Shown here one piece after another: positions 8,501 through 21,100 of a stretch of DNA of 34,694 bases. The DNA comes from Spirogloea muscicola (lineage: Eukaryota; Streptophyta; Zygnematophyceae; Spirogloeales; Spirogloeaceae): assembly GCA_009602725.1 (NCBI GenBank), contig WELB01000092.1, positions 535,650 through 570,343 of the forward strand, given 5' to 3'. The notes beneath the pieces were generated by a model. The model worked only from the letters and a program-made list of their open reading frames with translations. It was not told where the DNA came from and did not search any database. The position numbers were made by a program, and so were the translations under genes. Positions within the stretch are counted from its first letter, which is position 1, and each line of letters begins with the position of its first letter.

Positions 8501-11500
8501 GCCAGCAAGCCAGGCGAGCCCTCGTGGGAGTCCCCCTGGGGCTGTGGGAGACCTGGTTGGCATATTGAATGCTCAGCGATGGCTAGCGATATCATTGGCC
8601 AGAGCATGGACATCCACTCCGGAGGCATGTGAGTCGTGATCAGACACAGTGCTGATGGAAGCTGCTGATACATTGTTAAAGAGTTGCATGGGGTAGTAAC
8701 CCCAGATCCTGAAGTTTGATGTGTCATGAACAGAACTGATGGAGCTGGTGACTTGCTTGTGCAGTTTGAAACATTTTTAGCCAGTGCCTTCAAGTGGGCA
8801 GTAGTGCCTCACATCGTTCATACTTTGCTTGTCCTGTTTGACAGGGATCTTAGATTCCCGCATCATGACAATGAGCTTGCTCAGGCAGAGGCCTTCTTTG
8901 ACTGCAATCAGGTCTGTCATCAGCATGTATTTCTCATTCTTGTTATCCTGCATCAACCTAGAGCTTCATAACAGGCATGCAAGCTCTGGTTTTGTGAATG
9001 CAGCTCTGAGTTGTTTTAGCAATTCTAATAGCTGATGTTTTCATTACTGTTACCTTATATTTGGAAAGTTCAAGCAGTCCTAAAGTTGCTCCTGGTCATT
9101 CTGCAGTGGGTGAACTATTTCCTTCACACAGGCCACTTGCACATTGAGGGACTCAAGATGTCCAAGTCCTTGAAGAATTTTATCACCATACAACAGGTTC
9201 AAGAATGTGCACCGTTCTTCAGGCCCTTGTGTGGTCTGTCTTTTTGTCTTGTTTTTGCCATACGAGCTTGGTCATGCAATCTAGATAGCCGCAGCTGAAA
9301 TAGGTCATACCCACATAATTGGGCAGACTGACTCATGCTAGACAATGAGCATCACCGTGCTGCTTTCGCCCCACTTTTGCCAATGTGTTGCCAGGCTCTT
9401 GAGAAGTACACAGCCAGGCAAATCCGGCTTCTATTTGTACTTCAATCTTGGGACATGGTAAGTAGCAGGGCAGAGGGATGCATACTTCTGCTAGTCTTGC
9501 ATGTAGTCCTTGTATATCTACAAGAGCTGCGAAGCACAAGTCTGACGCCTTCATTGACTCGGATCATCATGAGAATGTACTCTTGCTGATGCATGGTGCT
9601 TACAACATTTGTCCAGCCTATGAACTTCGGGGAGTCTACAATAGCGGAGGCTTTGTCTAAAGAGAAGCAGCTAAAAAATTTCTTCCAGAATGTGGAGGTT
9701 GCTCTCAGAGAAGCGGTTGGCTGCACCCATTCAGCCTAATTGCTTCTGTATCATGATGTACTTACTCCCTATCAATCATGAAGCAGCCAATCAAACATAA
9801 GACAGCATACATGGTTCTTGTCCAGCAGATTTTGCTTCTCATGCTAGATGCAAATGGTAATGGCCATAACAATCTATGGAGCACGATATCTTGCAACTTC
9901 ATGCCAGGGTGAGCAAGGAGAGGAGCGCTGGGCAGCGGAGGAGAAAGAGCTCCACAACCAACTTCTGCTTAGCCAGGTCGAGGTAAGGGTTATGCTGCTT
10001 GTGGTGTCACAATGCAATCCTGTACTTGCTCTGAAGCAATCGCACGTAGCAGATAAATCCTAGCCGAGCACAGCTCAACACTTGTGGTAGCAACCTCCTT
10101 ATAATCAGGACATGTGATACCCAGGTACACAGGCGATTGGAGGATAATTTTGACACATCGAGAGCCATGCTCTCACTCTCAGATTTGTGTACAGCAGTCA
10201 ACGTATATGTCAGCCAGGTATGTAGCGATTGACTGTTCTCACGTTGACAGTGACCTAGAATTGTGAAGACAAGGAGAGCTTTCTTGCTGGAAGCAGCTTG
10301 TCTTGCTCAATGCAATTTTTGATCTGTGCACTGGTTGAGCAGAAGCTCAGGAACCTGGCAAGTATGGAGGCCCCTTCACGAGATCACTGTAGTTGCAGGA
10401 CTGATGGTTTGGTGGCCTGTGGTGCAGAAAAGTGCAGTGAGGCAACGAGTCAGACCCCTTCTCTTGAGGAAGGCTGCCTCTCATGTCAACCGCGTACTGG
10501 CTGTGTTTGGTGAGTCTATTTGTCCATCACAAAGGCCTGTGCCCCGTTATGTAGCAGCCAAAGTTGCAGCAGCATTGTACTGCTAGTACTGCAACCTTGA
10601 TGGTTGGATTATTACTGGTGTGCTAGTGCCACCTTGTCAGTTCTTGTAGTCAGCTGATTAAGCTCCTTGACTGCCTGTTGTGTCCCATTGTTCCTCACAT
10701 CTCTTGCATTGTCCTGGTATTTTGTCTGATGACAGGTTTGGTGGAGGCAACAGACGAGCTTGCCTTCAGCAGGGGCACAGGGGCTGGTGCTCCTGGAGGT
10801 GGTTCTTCGCTTGCTTCTCAAGTTGTGAGCTCTTTTACTTATGTGGCCTGTTGCACTCGGGCTCCATGTATGAAGGGCAGAAGGCTGCCAAAGGCTGCCA
10901 GGACTGCCAGGGATGGCAGCTTGTATGGAACCCTGCAAATGTAGCTGGCTGATGCGCGCTTACATATGCCAGGGCCCGTATTTAGATGCCTTCTTGAGCT
11001 TCCGAGATCAAGTACGGGCTGCAGCGAGAGAAGGTGCTTCAAAGGTGTGGGCTTTCAAGCGCCTTGCCTGTGCATGGGTACCTTTGGCTAATCTTCATCT
11101 CGGACATGAAAGTTGATGAAAGATGGACGTCATCCATACTGTACCGCAGTCCATGACGTGACGGTGTACTCAACTTGCCACTCTCCTTGTCAGGAAGCAA
11201 TGTTGGGACTGACTGATAAGGTGAGGGACTACACACTTGTGGATCTGGGAGTGAGGCTGGAGGACCGGACAAATGCACCTTCCATTTGGAAATTGGACAA
11301 TGCAGATACGCTGCGACAGGAGCGGGATGAGAAGCAGCGGCTGATAGCCAGCGAGGCCCTCAAAAAGTTGGAGAACAAGCGCAGCGTCAAGGTCCAAATT
11401 ACACCTTCAACACACTCTGGTCACAGGTTGCAATAGCTCATCGGTAGCCCACATCCGCACATGGGGCTTGCCAGCTTTGTTGTGTTGTGGAGGTGCAAGG

Positions 11501-11956
11501 GGACTTGACGTTCTGAGAGTGCCATGCCATTGCTCAAATCCAGGTTAAGGAGCTGGAGAAGTGGGAAGCAGCTGCGCTCCCGCCTGGCGACTTTTTTCTT
11601 CAGGACAAGGACAAATTCTCCACCTTTGACTCAAGCGGCATTCCCACCCATGACAGCACGGGCAAGGAGCTCTCTGGGAAAGCTCGCAAGGTGGTATACT
11701 GCTCAAAGGGCTTCCATCGCCATCATGTGCCATCAAGAGCTGTTCTACTTGCTTGAAGTTTGAACTGTGATAGAGTTGGCACTTATGTGGTGTCTTATGA
11801 CAACTATGAGTGCAGGCGGCTGAGAAGGATGCAAAGAAAGCTCAAGATGGCCACGACAAGTTCCTGCAGAAGCAGGCAACTGAGCCCGGTTTCCTGGAGA
11901 CACTCAGAGCAGAAGTCCAGATGCTGACAGATGAGATTGCTAGGCTAAGTTCCTGA
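5456..11956 (+). CDS. CARS: Cysteinyl-tRNA synthetase, long eukaryotic cytosolic type (22 exons)
   Basis: Class Ia synthetase charging tRNA-Cys. Exons: 5456-5624, 5786-5883, 6184-6309, 6447-6503, 6815-6895, 7083-7282, 7395-7469, 7796-7894, 8142-8268, 8501-8628, 8845-8911, 9107-9196, 9395-9457, 9617-9715, 9908-9982, 10125-10217, 10428-10509, 10736-10821, 10973-11044, 11194-11391, 11544-11690, 11816-11956. All join in phase to 790 residues, close to the animal enzyme. Visible motifs: [15 protein letters not shown], with the HIGH motif as HVGH 71-74 and zinc ligand C62; [28 protein letters not shown] (C368); [10 protein letters not shown] (H393, E397); KMSKS at 426-430. The eukaryotic insertion falls in exons 4-6. 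The C-terminal extension has [15 protein letters not shown] and a Lys/Ala-rich coil as in animals. The N-terminus is a poly-Ala/poly-Gly tract with no clear transit peptide. The starts of exon 5 and the end of exon 18 (10821 or 10824) are model choices. Confidence 0.95.
5466..5557 (+). repeat. GCG/GGC triplet runs encoding Ala and Gly tracts in CysRS
   Basis: Two triplet runs flank a short Ser/Ala/Arg/Pro segment: a GCG run (about 5468-5491) coding for about eight alanines, and a GGC run (about 5527-5557) coding for about ten glycines. They lie before the first conserved block (LRVSNSL), so the tract is an N-terminal low-complexity extension. Such runs are prone to length change and sequencing error. 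Confidence 0.85.
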
Positions 11957-12127
11957 TTGGTTGACAGGTGGACATCCTTTGTGAGGTGTTTGCAGGTTCT
12001 CATGAGTGGCTTGCAACTGACATTTAGTTGTGAAGCAAACACTTCGCTCTCTGGGTCACAGGTGTCTATGAGGCATGCAGGCCTCCTTTCAGCATTTTGG
12101 CTTGCTATGCATTGCCTGACGGGCTTC
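11957..12127. other. Short convergent 3' intergenic gap (CysRS / RRP5)
   Basis: Only 171 bases separate the CysRS stop (TGA, 11954-11956) from the RRP5 stop (TAA on the minus strand, 12130-12128). Both 3' UTRs must fit here or overlap as antisense transcripts. I saw no TGTAA-type polyadenylation signal on either strand in the gap. Confidence 0.7.
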
Positions 12128-15100
12128 TTATGCTCCAAACTTCGACTCCACGTATGCCATGGCCTTGGCTTTCACCTGCTCCGCTCGCTCCCCACCACCC
12201 TGACTGTTTTCATAGTCCAAGTATTTCTTGAAGAAGAACTGCGGGAAGAAGATGTGTGTAACGTCAGCAGCCGCACCAATACACTGGCATGGAGTCCAGT
12301 TGTTGCTTTTGTTCATGCCAAGTAGCTCAAACCCTCACCTTCATCTTCTTCGGCGGGAGATCGAGGCAGATGACGCGCTCAGACAGGCCCCGTACGACTA
12401 CCTCGTCTCCCTTCTTGATTTCCTGCCAGAAAGAGATGTGTGCATCTCTGAGTTGCTACTCGGAGGCCCTTGACTTAAAAAACGGGGAATTGTGTGCTAG
12501 CTGCTCATCGAGCTCGTAGGCCTCACATGAAGCTTCGGAAAAACCCCACAACTTTGACCCTTACCCATTGTCCTGCACCCTAGGCCCTAGGATGTAGCCT
12601 TGGATTGCCACAATTCATACTCCAGCATGCCGAGAGTCGTAATGCTGTATGGGGGGTGTGTAAATCGACCTGGTCTAAGTAGATGCTCCAAAGGTCAATG
12701 CGCTTTGGGTAGTTACGAAGGATGCCCTCAAACATGGCCCGCCCACGCTCCACCGACCCCAGCCGGAACTCCAGGAGCGCCGCCTTCGAAATAACCTGCA
12801 GGGGTAAGGTGTTCGTGCACCAGCCGTCGTGCACCAGCCGTTGAGATCAAGTGGCACCATGTGTGTATATGCATCTAGTAAAATGGCATATGCGATTGAG
12901 AATCTGATCTCTAGGTGCTAAGGCACGCCAGCTAGGTGGCTATGCATAAGCTGACAAATGCAATTGTTTATCTCACAGTGCAGAATGCCAACATCCACAG
13001 CATGTTGAAAATGTCACTTAGCGTAGATGAGGTACTACTACTCGTCTGCTCTCGACAACTGCGATCGTACCTTGATGTGCTTCCGCTTTGGCAAGCTCAG
13101 CAGCGAGCGGTCCAGAGCCTTGTGCGCTGCTTCACTTAGGCCCCTCTTCAGGAGGTTCTCAATGTTGCCTAGCCACACCTGAGTGATCTCACGGTCAACC
13201 GGCTGTTAGATTTCCGCGCCAAGCTCGGCAAGCTGCTGCTCTGCAAGGAGCCTCTGACACAGAAGCCAATGCCCAGGTCAAATTCCAGGAGATTTCTTTT
13301 GAGCTCGCCAGAAAGGCAAGAGTAGTCTCGCGCAACACACTAATGACAAGGCAGAGGCAGAGAGGTACCCAGAAATATGAGAGGGTCGACGCTGGTGAGC
13401 ACTGCCAGATAAGCGTGAGAGCTGCAGCCGCACATTCTAAGATCATGTGACGGGGAACACCAGGCCATGCCATACCTTGCCCGAGGTGCTGAACTTGCGG
13501 GTCATGGAGCGGAAGAGCTCGTCGACCATGTCGTGGTGGTCCCCCCGCTCAAAGATGCCCAGAAGCGCTAGGTGCAGCTTTTTCTTGTCCACGTACTGCA
13601 GTGCCCTCTGGAAGAGCTTCAGGACGGCTTCCTGCCAGGAGAAAGGTCAAAATCAATAGCAGCTAACGCGTCACTTATTCATTTCCACAAATAGGACATT
13701 TAGACTCAGCTTCAGCGTCTAGAGAAATTGAGCACTTGGGAAGTCGAAAGCACATCCTTGAAAGTGATGCTGCACTTGCAATCTGGCAGCGATTTAACGT
13801 CACAAGTGACAAGTAACTTCAGTTCGTCCACCCAGAGACCATGATGTCTGCCAAGCAAAGCTTCATGCTTATGCCTGCCTCGAGCGCCCCAGTCGCACTT
13901 GCCTTTGGCGGGCTCCCATACATGTTCTCGAGATTGAGGTAAGCAATCCAGACATTCAGCTTCTCCGCTTCTTCACGATAATTGATTGTCTTCAAAGCAC
14001 TGCAGGATAACAATAACAAGGAATACTAACCTCACTAGTCCTGGTGTTCCACTGCCCTGCTAGACTCATAGGCACTATCATCAACGAGGCTGTGCAGCCA
14101 AAAGTTTGTAGAAGCAGAAACACAACATCTGAAAGCTGCCCCTAACATGCAAGTCATCAATCTCGGGGCCGTCAGGGCACCACAGGGCTCAAGAGCTTGG
14201 GGACGAATTAGGGGGCGATGGGATTGCCATGCACCGCTCGGCCACGTCGCGCGCCTTGTCCACCTCGGCAAGGTCCAGAAAGTAGCCCATGTACTGGACC
14301 CAGATGAAGCTGCTGCTAGACGACGTCAGCAGCAGCCGCTCGAAATCCTCCGCCGTCTCCGGCTTTGCATCTTGAGCGAGGCGCCTGCTCTCCGCATCCT
14401 CAATCGCCAACTCCCTGATGACCCGTATACATCCAACACTGATGAGCACCTTTGAAGCAAAAACAAGAGTGTGGCACCAAGTGCATCGTGACCCCCTTGA
14501 GACGAAGCACAAGAGCTAAGAAGCAATTAAGCCATGGCATGGCACTTGCACGAGGCCTCACTTGAGCTCCCTCTCCTTCCGCTTCTCCCTCTTGCTCCGC
14601 TTTCTCGCCACCACCTCCTCAAGGTGCTCCTCTTCTCCACCTCCCTCTCGCTCCTCATCCTCGAGCATGGCCTCCTCGTCCTCCAGGTCGACCTCTAGGG
14701 GAGAGATATCGCTCAGATCAATCGTCTTCATGCCCAAGGCTTTGCTCGCCTGCCTCATCTTGCCGGTGCTTGTGGGTTGCTCAGCCTCCTCTTCCACTCC
14801 TCCCTCCATGCCAGACTTAACATCTCTGTCACTGCGAGCTGGCAGCTCGTACCTTTCTGTATACACCTCATCCCCAATGGTCTCAAGCTCAGTTTCCAAG
14901 CCCTCGGATTGAGCCTCAGCGATGATGTCAATATTGTCATCGGAGTCGTTGTCGGAGCTGTTGTCCATGTCATCACCAAGGTCCTCCTCCTGCCTCTGCC
15001 CTGAGGGTGCTGAGGTCTCTCCCTCCGCGAAGTAGGACGCCTTCAGACCCAGAGAAATGCGCTCCTTTTCTGCATCGACTTTGAGGACTTTGGCCTTGAC

Positions 15101-18100
15101 GAGATCGCCAGGTGTGTACGACTTGCTGAGGTCCTTGGTGTAACCGTCTGACACTGCAGAGATGTGGCAGAGCCCAGTCTGCCATGTAGCAGAGCAGCAA
15201 ATGGGATTCACATGAAGATGTAGGACTTGGATGAGTCAACAACAGTCACCAAATGCTTGCGGCAAGGACCTGCAGATTGGCATCCTTAAGCCCACATTGA
15301 CATTCAAAGAGTATTTGCAAGTATGATTTGCTTGCCCAAGCTTTGGGCATGCAGGACACATACAGGACAGCTGGTAAGAACATACAAGGTTGCTGTGGTC
15401 CAGGATGATGAAAAGCCCAAAGGCCTCAACCCGCTTCACGCTGCCAGTGACGACGTCTCCAACATGGATGTCCTCGATGGACTTCCATGCGTCCGAGCTC
15501 CCGGCCTCCTTGTTGGGCTGCGAGAGCCGCAGCGTCATCTGCACGCGCTTGGACAGCAGCTCGACCTCCAGTACCCTGCCAATGAGTAGATCAATATAGT
15601 CAAATCATTGCACCTAAGTTCAAGTTGGAGCTCAAATCCGTCAAAAGTCTGCCCAATAAGTTCAACATTGCAGCTTGCCTCAGGTGCTGATTTTCAATAG
15701 CAGTAATCGCATGACTGACCTGCCATGAACAAGCTTGCCAGGAGGGAATGTTGCAACTGGGTCGTCCACAAAGTTGTCCGCCAGGTTGGACAGGAGGACC
15801 TGAGCGTCTATATCGATGCCCAGCGTGACAAAGCAGCCCTTCTTGTTGCAGCTCTTCACGTAGCCCTGGCATCGCAATAACAGGTGATGGTCAAATACGA
15901 CATACGCTCTAACTGCACTCTCATATCAAGACGTCCACAAAAGAGAGTGTTGCAGGGCCCCTCGGAAAGTTTGAGGTTTGATAGTCCATCACGCTTGGTG
16001 TCAGCCAAGGCTGAAATCATATCGTCCCTGGGGCTTCTCTCTTGCAATATGCATGAAATCCTGGCACTTGCTCGAGTTGCATCAGTGCCAGTGAGCCAGA
16101 ATGCACCATTGAGATGCCACACTGATGCCTCAATTGCAGTCAAATAGAGCAAGATGGGTTTGTCACCTGAACTTCCTGGCCTGGCTTCAGGTCGTCAATG
16201 GAAGCGACACGGGTGTACGTGGTCGACCTGCAGCGCAGGAGCTTGCTAGGTGCAATATTACAATGTGCAAAGGCGAAACAAGGTGGTCATGCAACCACAC
16301 TTCCTATGAAAGAAAACACAAATGACATATAGGCATAATAGCGCGTATTAACATCCTTCACTTTTCTTACATTAGAGTAGCAATAGTGGGGCCATAATCA
16401 GGAAGACAATTATTATGCATTTGATGACAACCGAGATGCCACACGCTGCATTTGTCACCTATCAGGAGAACCGTCCAACTTCAGGTTCTGCCTCGCTTCC
16501 AAGCCGCCACAGCCGCCAAGCGAGGGCCGGAGAGATAGCTCCACTGCATCTGCTATTCCAGTGAGGCCACTGCCACCGGTGCCGACACTGACGACAGCAC
16601 ACGCGACAAACTGCCCGACCTCGAAGCTCTCGAGGGGCGCATCGCGCCAGCTATCTGCGAGCTCGGTGATGAAGACGCGGCCCGAACGCCGCATCCCGAG
16701 CTGGACGATAAGCCCACGATTGCCTGACAAGATCCGTGAGATCCTTCCGTTTACGACATTGCCAGCACTTAACGATCGATCAACATCCTGCCCATTCTTG
16801 TTCCACCTGAGGCTCAAGTCCAGGCTCCCCTTCTCTTTGTTCCAAGCAGCTACACGGCACTTGACAGCCTGCCCACTCCTGCCACAGCAGGACAATATGA
16901 ATCTGAAAAAGTCCATCACAGGTCGCCCCATGTTACAATGCTATCAGCGTGCTGTGCAAGGTGCAAATTGGAGCAGCAATGGATTCGCAGTGAAAGACAA
17001 TTTCAGCAGTGTGATCCTTGAATGCGAGGAATCAATCCACACCAAGTAGGGCCTTGGCTCAGATCTCCGGGTTTTAGAATACAAAAGCAATCCGACCCCT
17101 GAGGTCCTTACTTGAAGCGCTCCGTGAAGCATCGAAGCATCCCAGGATTGGGGTCAGGCGTAGAGTCGAGGACATGCAGCCGGCCACGCAGGTGCGGCGA
17201 CAGCATGAGCCATGCAAAATCCTCGTGAACCTCCTGGACGAACGCCGTAACCTCTTCACCAACCGCCGCCTCCTCCACAGAGTACGGCAGAGCGCCTTGT
17301 TCTTGCAGAGGAGCCTGCAGGCTGCTGCCAGTAGCTGCAAGGCAAGGGCGAGCAAAAACTTACTGAATGAGGGCAACAACTGCCAAGCAGATACCATCTA
17401 AGAAGCACAGTGTTTGCACTGATTCGAAGATTCCTGTATGCAAAGTGCTTAGAGACCATATATGTGGACGTAAGTATGACAGATGTGACTTGGCTTTAGA
17501 CTGCTATACCCATAAGCTCCGCTTGGCGGCTGGACAGCTCAAGGAGAGCATAGCTGCTGTGGCCCTTTGAGGCGCTAGCTGAGATCCCGTGAATGGTGCC
17601 AAGAATGCGGGCCGTCACTTCGTGCCCCGGCTCGAACTTCTCCAGCGGGTAATCGCCGTCATGGGGATCCCCCACAAGCTCCGTGACGTGGACTCTGCCA
17701 CGAACCCGCTTGCCAAGGCCCACGTCCAGGTAATGGGCTTGAACGGCAAGGACCTGCTCTCAAGACACAGATAAGAGCAAAGTCTCATGGCCATGGTATG
17801 ACTAATTGCACTTGTTGCAGCGTTTACTTTGACAGATGATCACCGGTTGAAGTTATGATGCACGTGTGGTTCGAAGTCAGACTAGAGCTTGACCTTGCCA
17901 GTCACTGTCGACCCGACATCGAAGCGATTTGCAGTGGTGCGGGGCTTCTTGGTCACGCCGGCATCCGCGTCAAGGAGCAGGAGGAGCCTTCCTCCAGTGG
18001 CCTTCTGTGGCAGACAGCCCACCTTGGCGACAAGCCTGATACCAATGCCCACGTTGTCATTTCAATCGAGTTGCTGGAGAAGGACGAGCATGGCAACTAT

Positions 18101-21100
18101 CGGGCATTCCAGGCAGCAGTACGCTTTGCCACACAAGTTGCAGCTTGTGCTCTGCAGAGCGCTAAGGCAACAACGTGATAGGAAGAGTGTGGGGTATGAT
18201 CTTGGCAATGTGCCTTTGGCCAGGGTGGTACGCCTGATGCGGGTCTAGAACGGCCTGGTTGTAGTCCCTCGTCGCAGCGAAGCCGACTGCATTGTTATGT
18301 TCTGGCAAAGTCAGCACCTGCACAAGAGCATCATATGCCAGCTTGATAAGACGTCCTCAGGCCTCATTTGGAATCCTCGAGTAGAGCACAAAAGTTGCGT
18401 AACATGTGTCGCGCAGCATGATTCACAAGTGTCAAAGCGTCAAAGCCCACGTACCAGGTAGTCATCCTTGACCAGCTCGACAACCGCCTCCAGCTTCTCA
18501 TTGACTGCTATATTGGCCTGTCTTGCACTTCTCACCATCTTCCTCTTCTGCCAGAGCATGTGCGAATCTACATGAGGCAGAACGTCATTCAAGCTCACCA
18601 ACTAGCTGAAATGTAATCTGCACTACTGGCAGAAACCCCAAACCCGAGACCATTACCCCTTCACAACTTCCCTCACAATCGGCTCTGCATCAGGGTCAAG
18701 CTTGTTAAAGGGGCCCCAGATGTGATACAACAAATATAGGACCTGCCACTGAATGAAGTAAGCAGCCACTAACAACATTCTACCGCTGTGACTATCTGCA
18801 GGAACGCGCCTTCCACTGGCACTGGTAAGACGGCATGTTGACATGTCTGTGACAAAATGACAACCCTCATAACGACGAGTGCTTCATGTAATTGGCTTTG
18901 AAGCCAGGGTGCATGAAAACCCCTGGGCAAACATGCCCGAGGAGCTTCCATGCATCCTGGCTATGGCGTCTGGCACAGAGTCCTTCCACAAGGATCTCGC
19001 TGGTTTGCTTAGTGTGTTTCTTGCCAGCGAGGGCATGGGACAGCTTAAGTTCGCACTTGTCAACGGTCTGCAGCTTCAAATCTCAATCACAGCCTTTCAT
19101 GCAAGTGTTGAGATGCAAAATCATACAGATGCCAGATACATGTCAGTGCGGTTGGAGAGCTGCGGCCATACCTTGCCAGCCTTCTTGACATGTCGCCCTG
19201 CAGCAGAAACCAACTCGGCTCTCATGCTTATGTCGACCACGCCATCGACTTTGCTTATGTCCAATATCACGCCCTGCACCTTCTGTCCTATGTCCACCTT
19301 TCTCCCGGCTATTACAAATGCAGACAAGAAAATCACCAACATGAAAGAACAGCAAGTCAAGAAGCAAAGAGGGCTTCCAGGTCTCATTGGCAGGCTCCTT
19401 GCATTTTGCCACCAGCCAGCCATGCAGGCTTCTACATATTCAGAAGGACCAGGAGGTGTGCCTCTGCATTACGACCAGGATGACGCCAGAGCAGGCACAC
19501 TAACAGAAGAGTGACACCACCTTGGTAGTGTGTAACAAATGCGACAACATCCGCATGGCTGGGCAGGTTGACGATGACTCCATAGTCCTTCACATCCTGC
19601 ACTTCGCCAGCCACAATGTCGCCACTGGAGAATGCATCTGCCCATGCCATGCTGGGGGTGGCCTCCACTTTCGCTTGCAGCTCGGCAATCTGCCAATCGC
19701 CCAAGCCATGAAAAGTGTCCTCAGTAATGAGTATATTCATTAAGAGGTGGAGTGAGTTGACTGAGCCCTAGCCTGTGAAGTTGGGGGCCACCCAAAGACA
19801 TCGCAGTCAATAAAGGTTCTAATGCCAGATACTCAAATGCTTAAATGCTCAATCGCTTAACTGCTCAATCAACTGCTAACTTGTTGGTCATTCAAAACTG
19901 CAAAGACCTCTCCACAAGGCTTGTGCATCACAGTTATTGGTGTTTATGATGATCCGAGCAAGGCAGAAATGGCCGTACTTTCTCCTCTTCGAGGAAATAA
20001 CCAAACAACAGATTTGTGTCTGAAGAGGCACAAACGGACTGCTTCAGGCTGACTGTGAAGCGCTCCTTCTCTAAATCAACCTGGCAATGCATCCACACAA
20101 ACAAGCTACAAATCACTTCGAAAGAGAGATGATCTAAGTTATACACAGTTGACAGCAGTACAACCAACCCTTTAGAAAGCTCATGGTAACTAATAGCGAT
20201 CTTTGAACCGAACCACCAGAGGTAATCACAAAAGAGTTGCTGCATGTGTTGCTCAAGCTGCTGTATACATAGAAGCCACGGTCAATGCCAATATGATCTT
20301 TGCCAAAGTCACATCCATCAATCTGGCTTCCTTCTCCTGCTAATGAGCTTCTCTAAGTACATAGCAGAGGCAGACTAACGGAGGATCTAGCAGGTATCTG
20401 TGCCTATATCCACCTTACGAGTGACCAACAAGTGTAATACATTCTATGATTAGCAACATGCTACTGGTACCCACAAAAGACACAAAAATCCAAGCTGAGC
20501 CTACCTCAAGAATCTGGGAGCGAACAGAGTGACCCACATTGAAATAGTCAGCGGGATTGCCGACAAAAACGTCAGAGAGCTGCCAGGGATGCAGCCAGAT
20601 TGTTTGTATCGCGTTATTTCACACAAGATGGCAAGGACTCGCTAAACACTTCCATCTTTTGTTCATTTAGACACTGCCTTGACTGATGACAGGCACGCAT
20701 CATACTCGTCTGTGGAACAGAACATCACGCAAGCGGAGCGGTTTCAGTTTCTCACCTGTGAGACAGGAGCAAGCCCAGAGAGGCGATTTAAGTAACGAAC
20801 GAAGCAGCCGCGAGGCGTAATGCTCGCAATGAAGCCCTGTCAGCGACCACCTTGAGTTACTTGAGATGGCGACTGCACTCTGACATGATTGAGCATAGGG
20901 CCTATTGGTCTTTATCGAAGAATTATCAGGATTCAGTATGTCAATAGTAAACAGCAATGCTAAGGTATTTAGCTCCAATGGAAATGCAGTTGAGACAAGT
21001 AAGGACACTGGAAAGCACAATCGTACCTGCAGGAGCGACTGTGGGTGCACGTCAAGAAGCGAGGATGGCAGCGAGGCTGCTGAAGCCACTAGTGAATACT

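Larger units (their letters stand above)
12128..15178 (-). other. RRP5: RRP5 exons 35-42: last S1 end, acidic linker and HAT repeats
   Basis: Exons: 15178-14562, 14414-14235, 13999-13903, 13631-13476, 13178-13071, 12795-12670, 12422-12339, 12238-12128. Exon 35 starts [10 protein letters not shown] and [18 protein letters not shown], closing the last S1 repeat. It then encodes the acidic stretch with [13 protein letters not shown] and a terminal Lys/Arg/Glu-rich segment. Exons 36-42 give the HAT array: [56 protein letters not shown]-like helices, [19 protein letters not shown] and [10 protein letters not shown]. This matches the conserved RRP5 tail closely. Confidence 0.9.
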
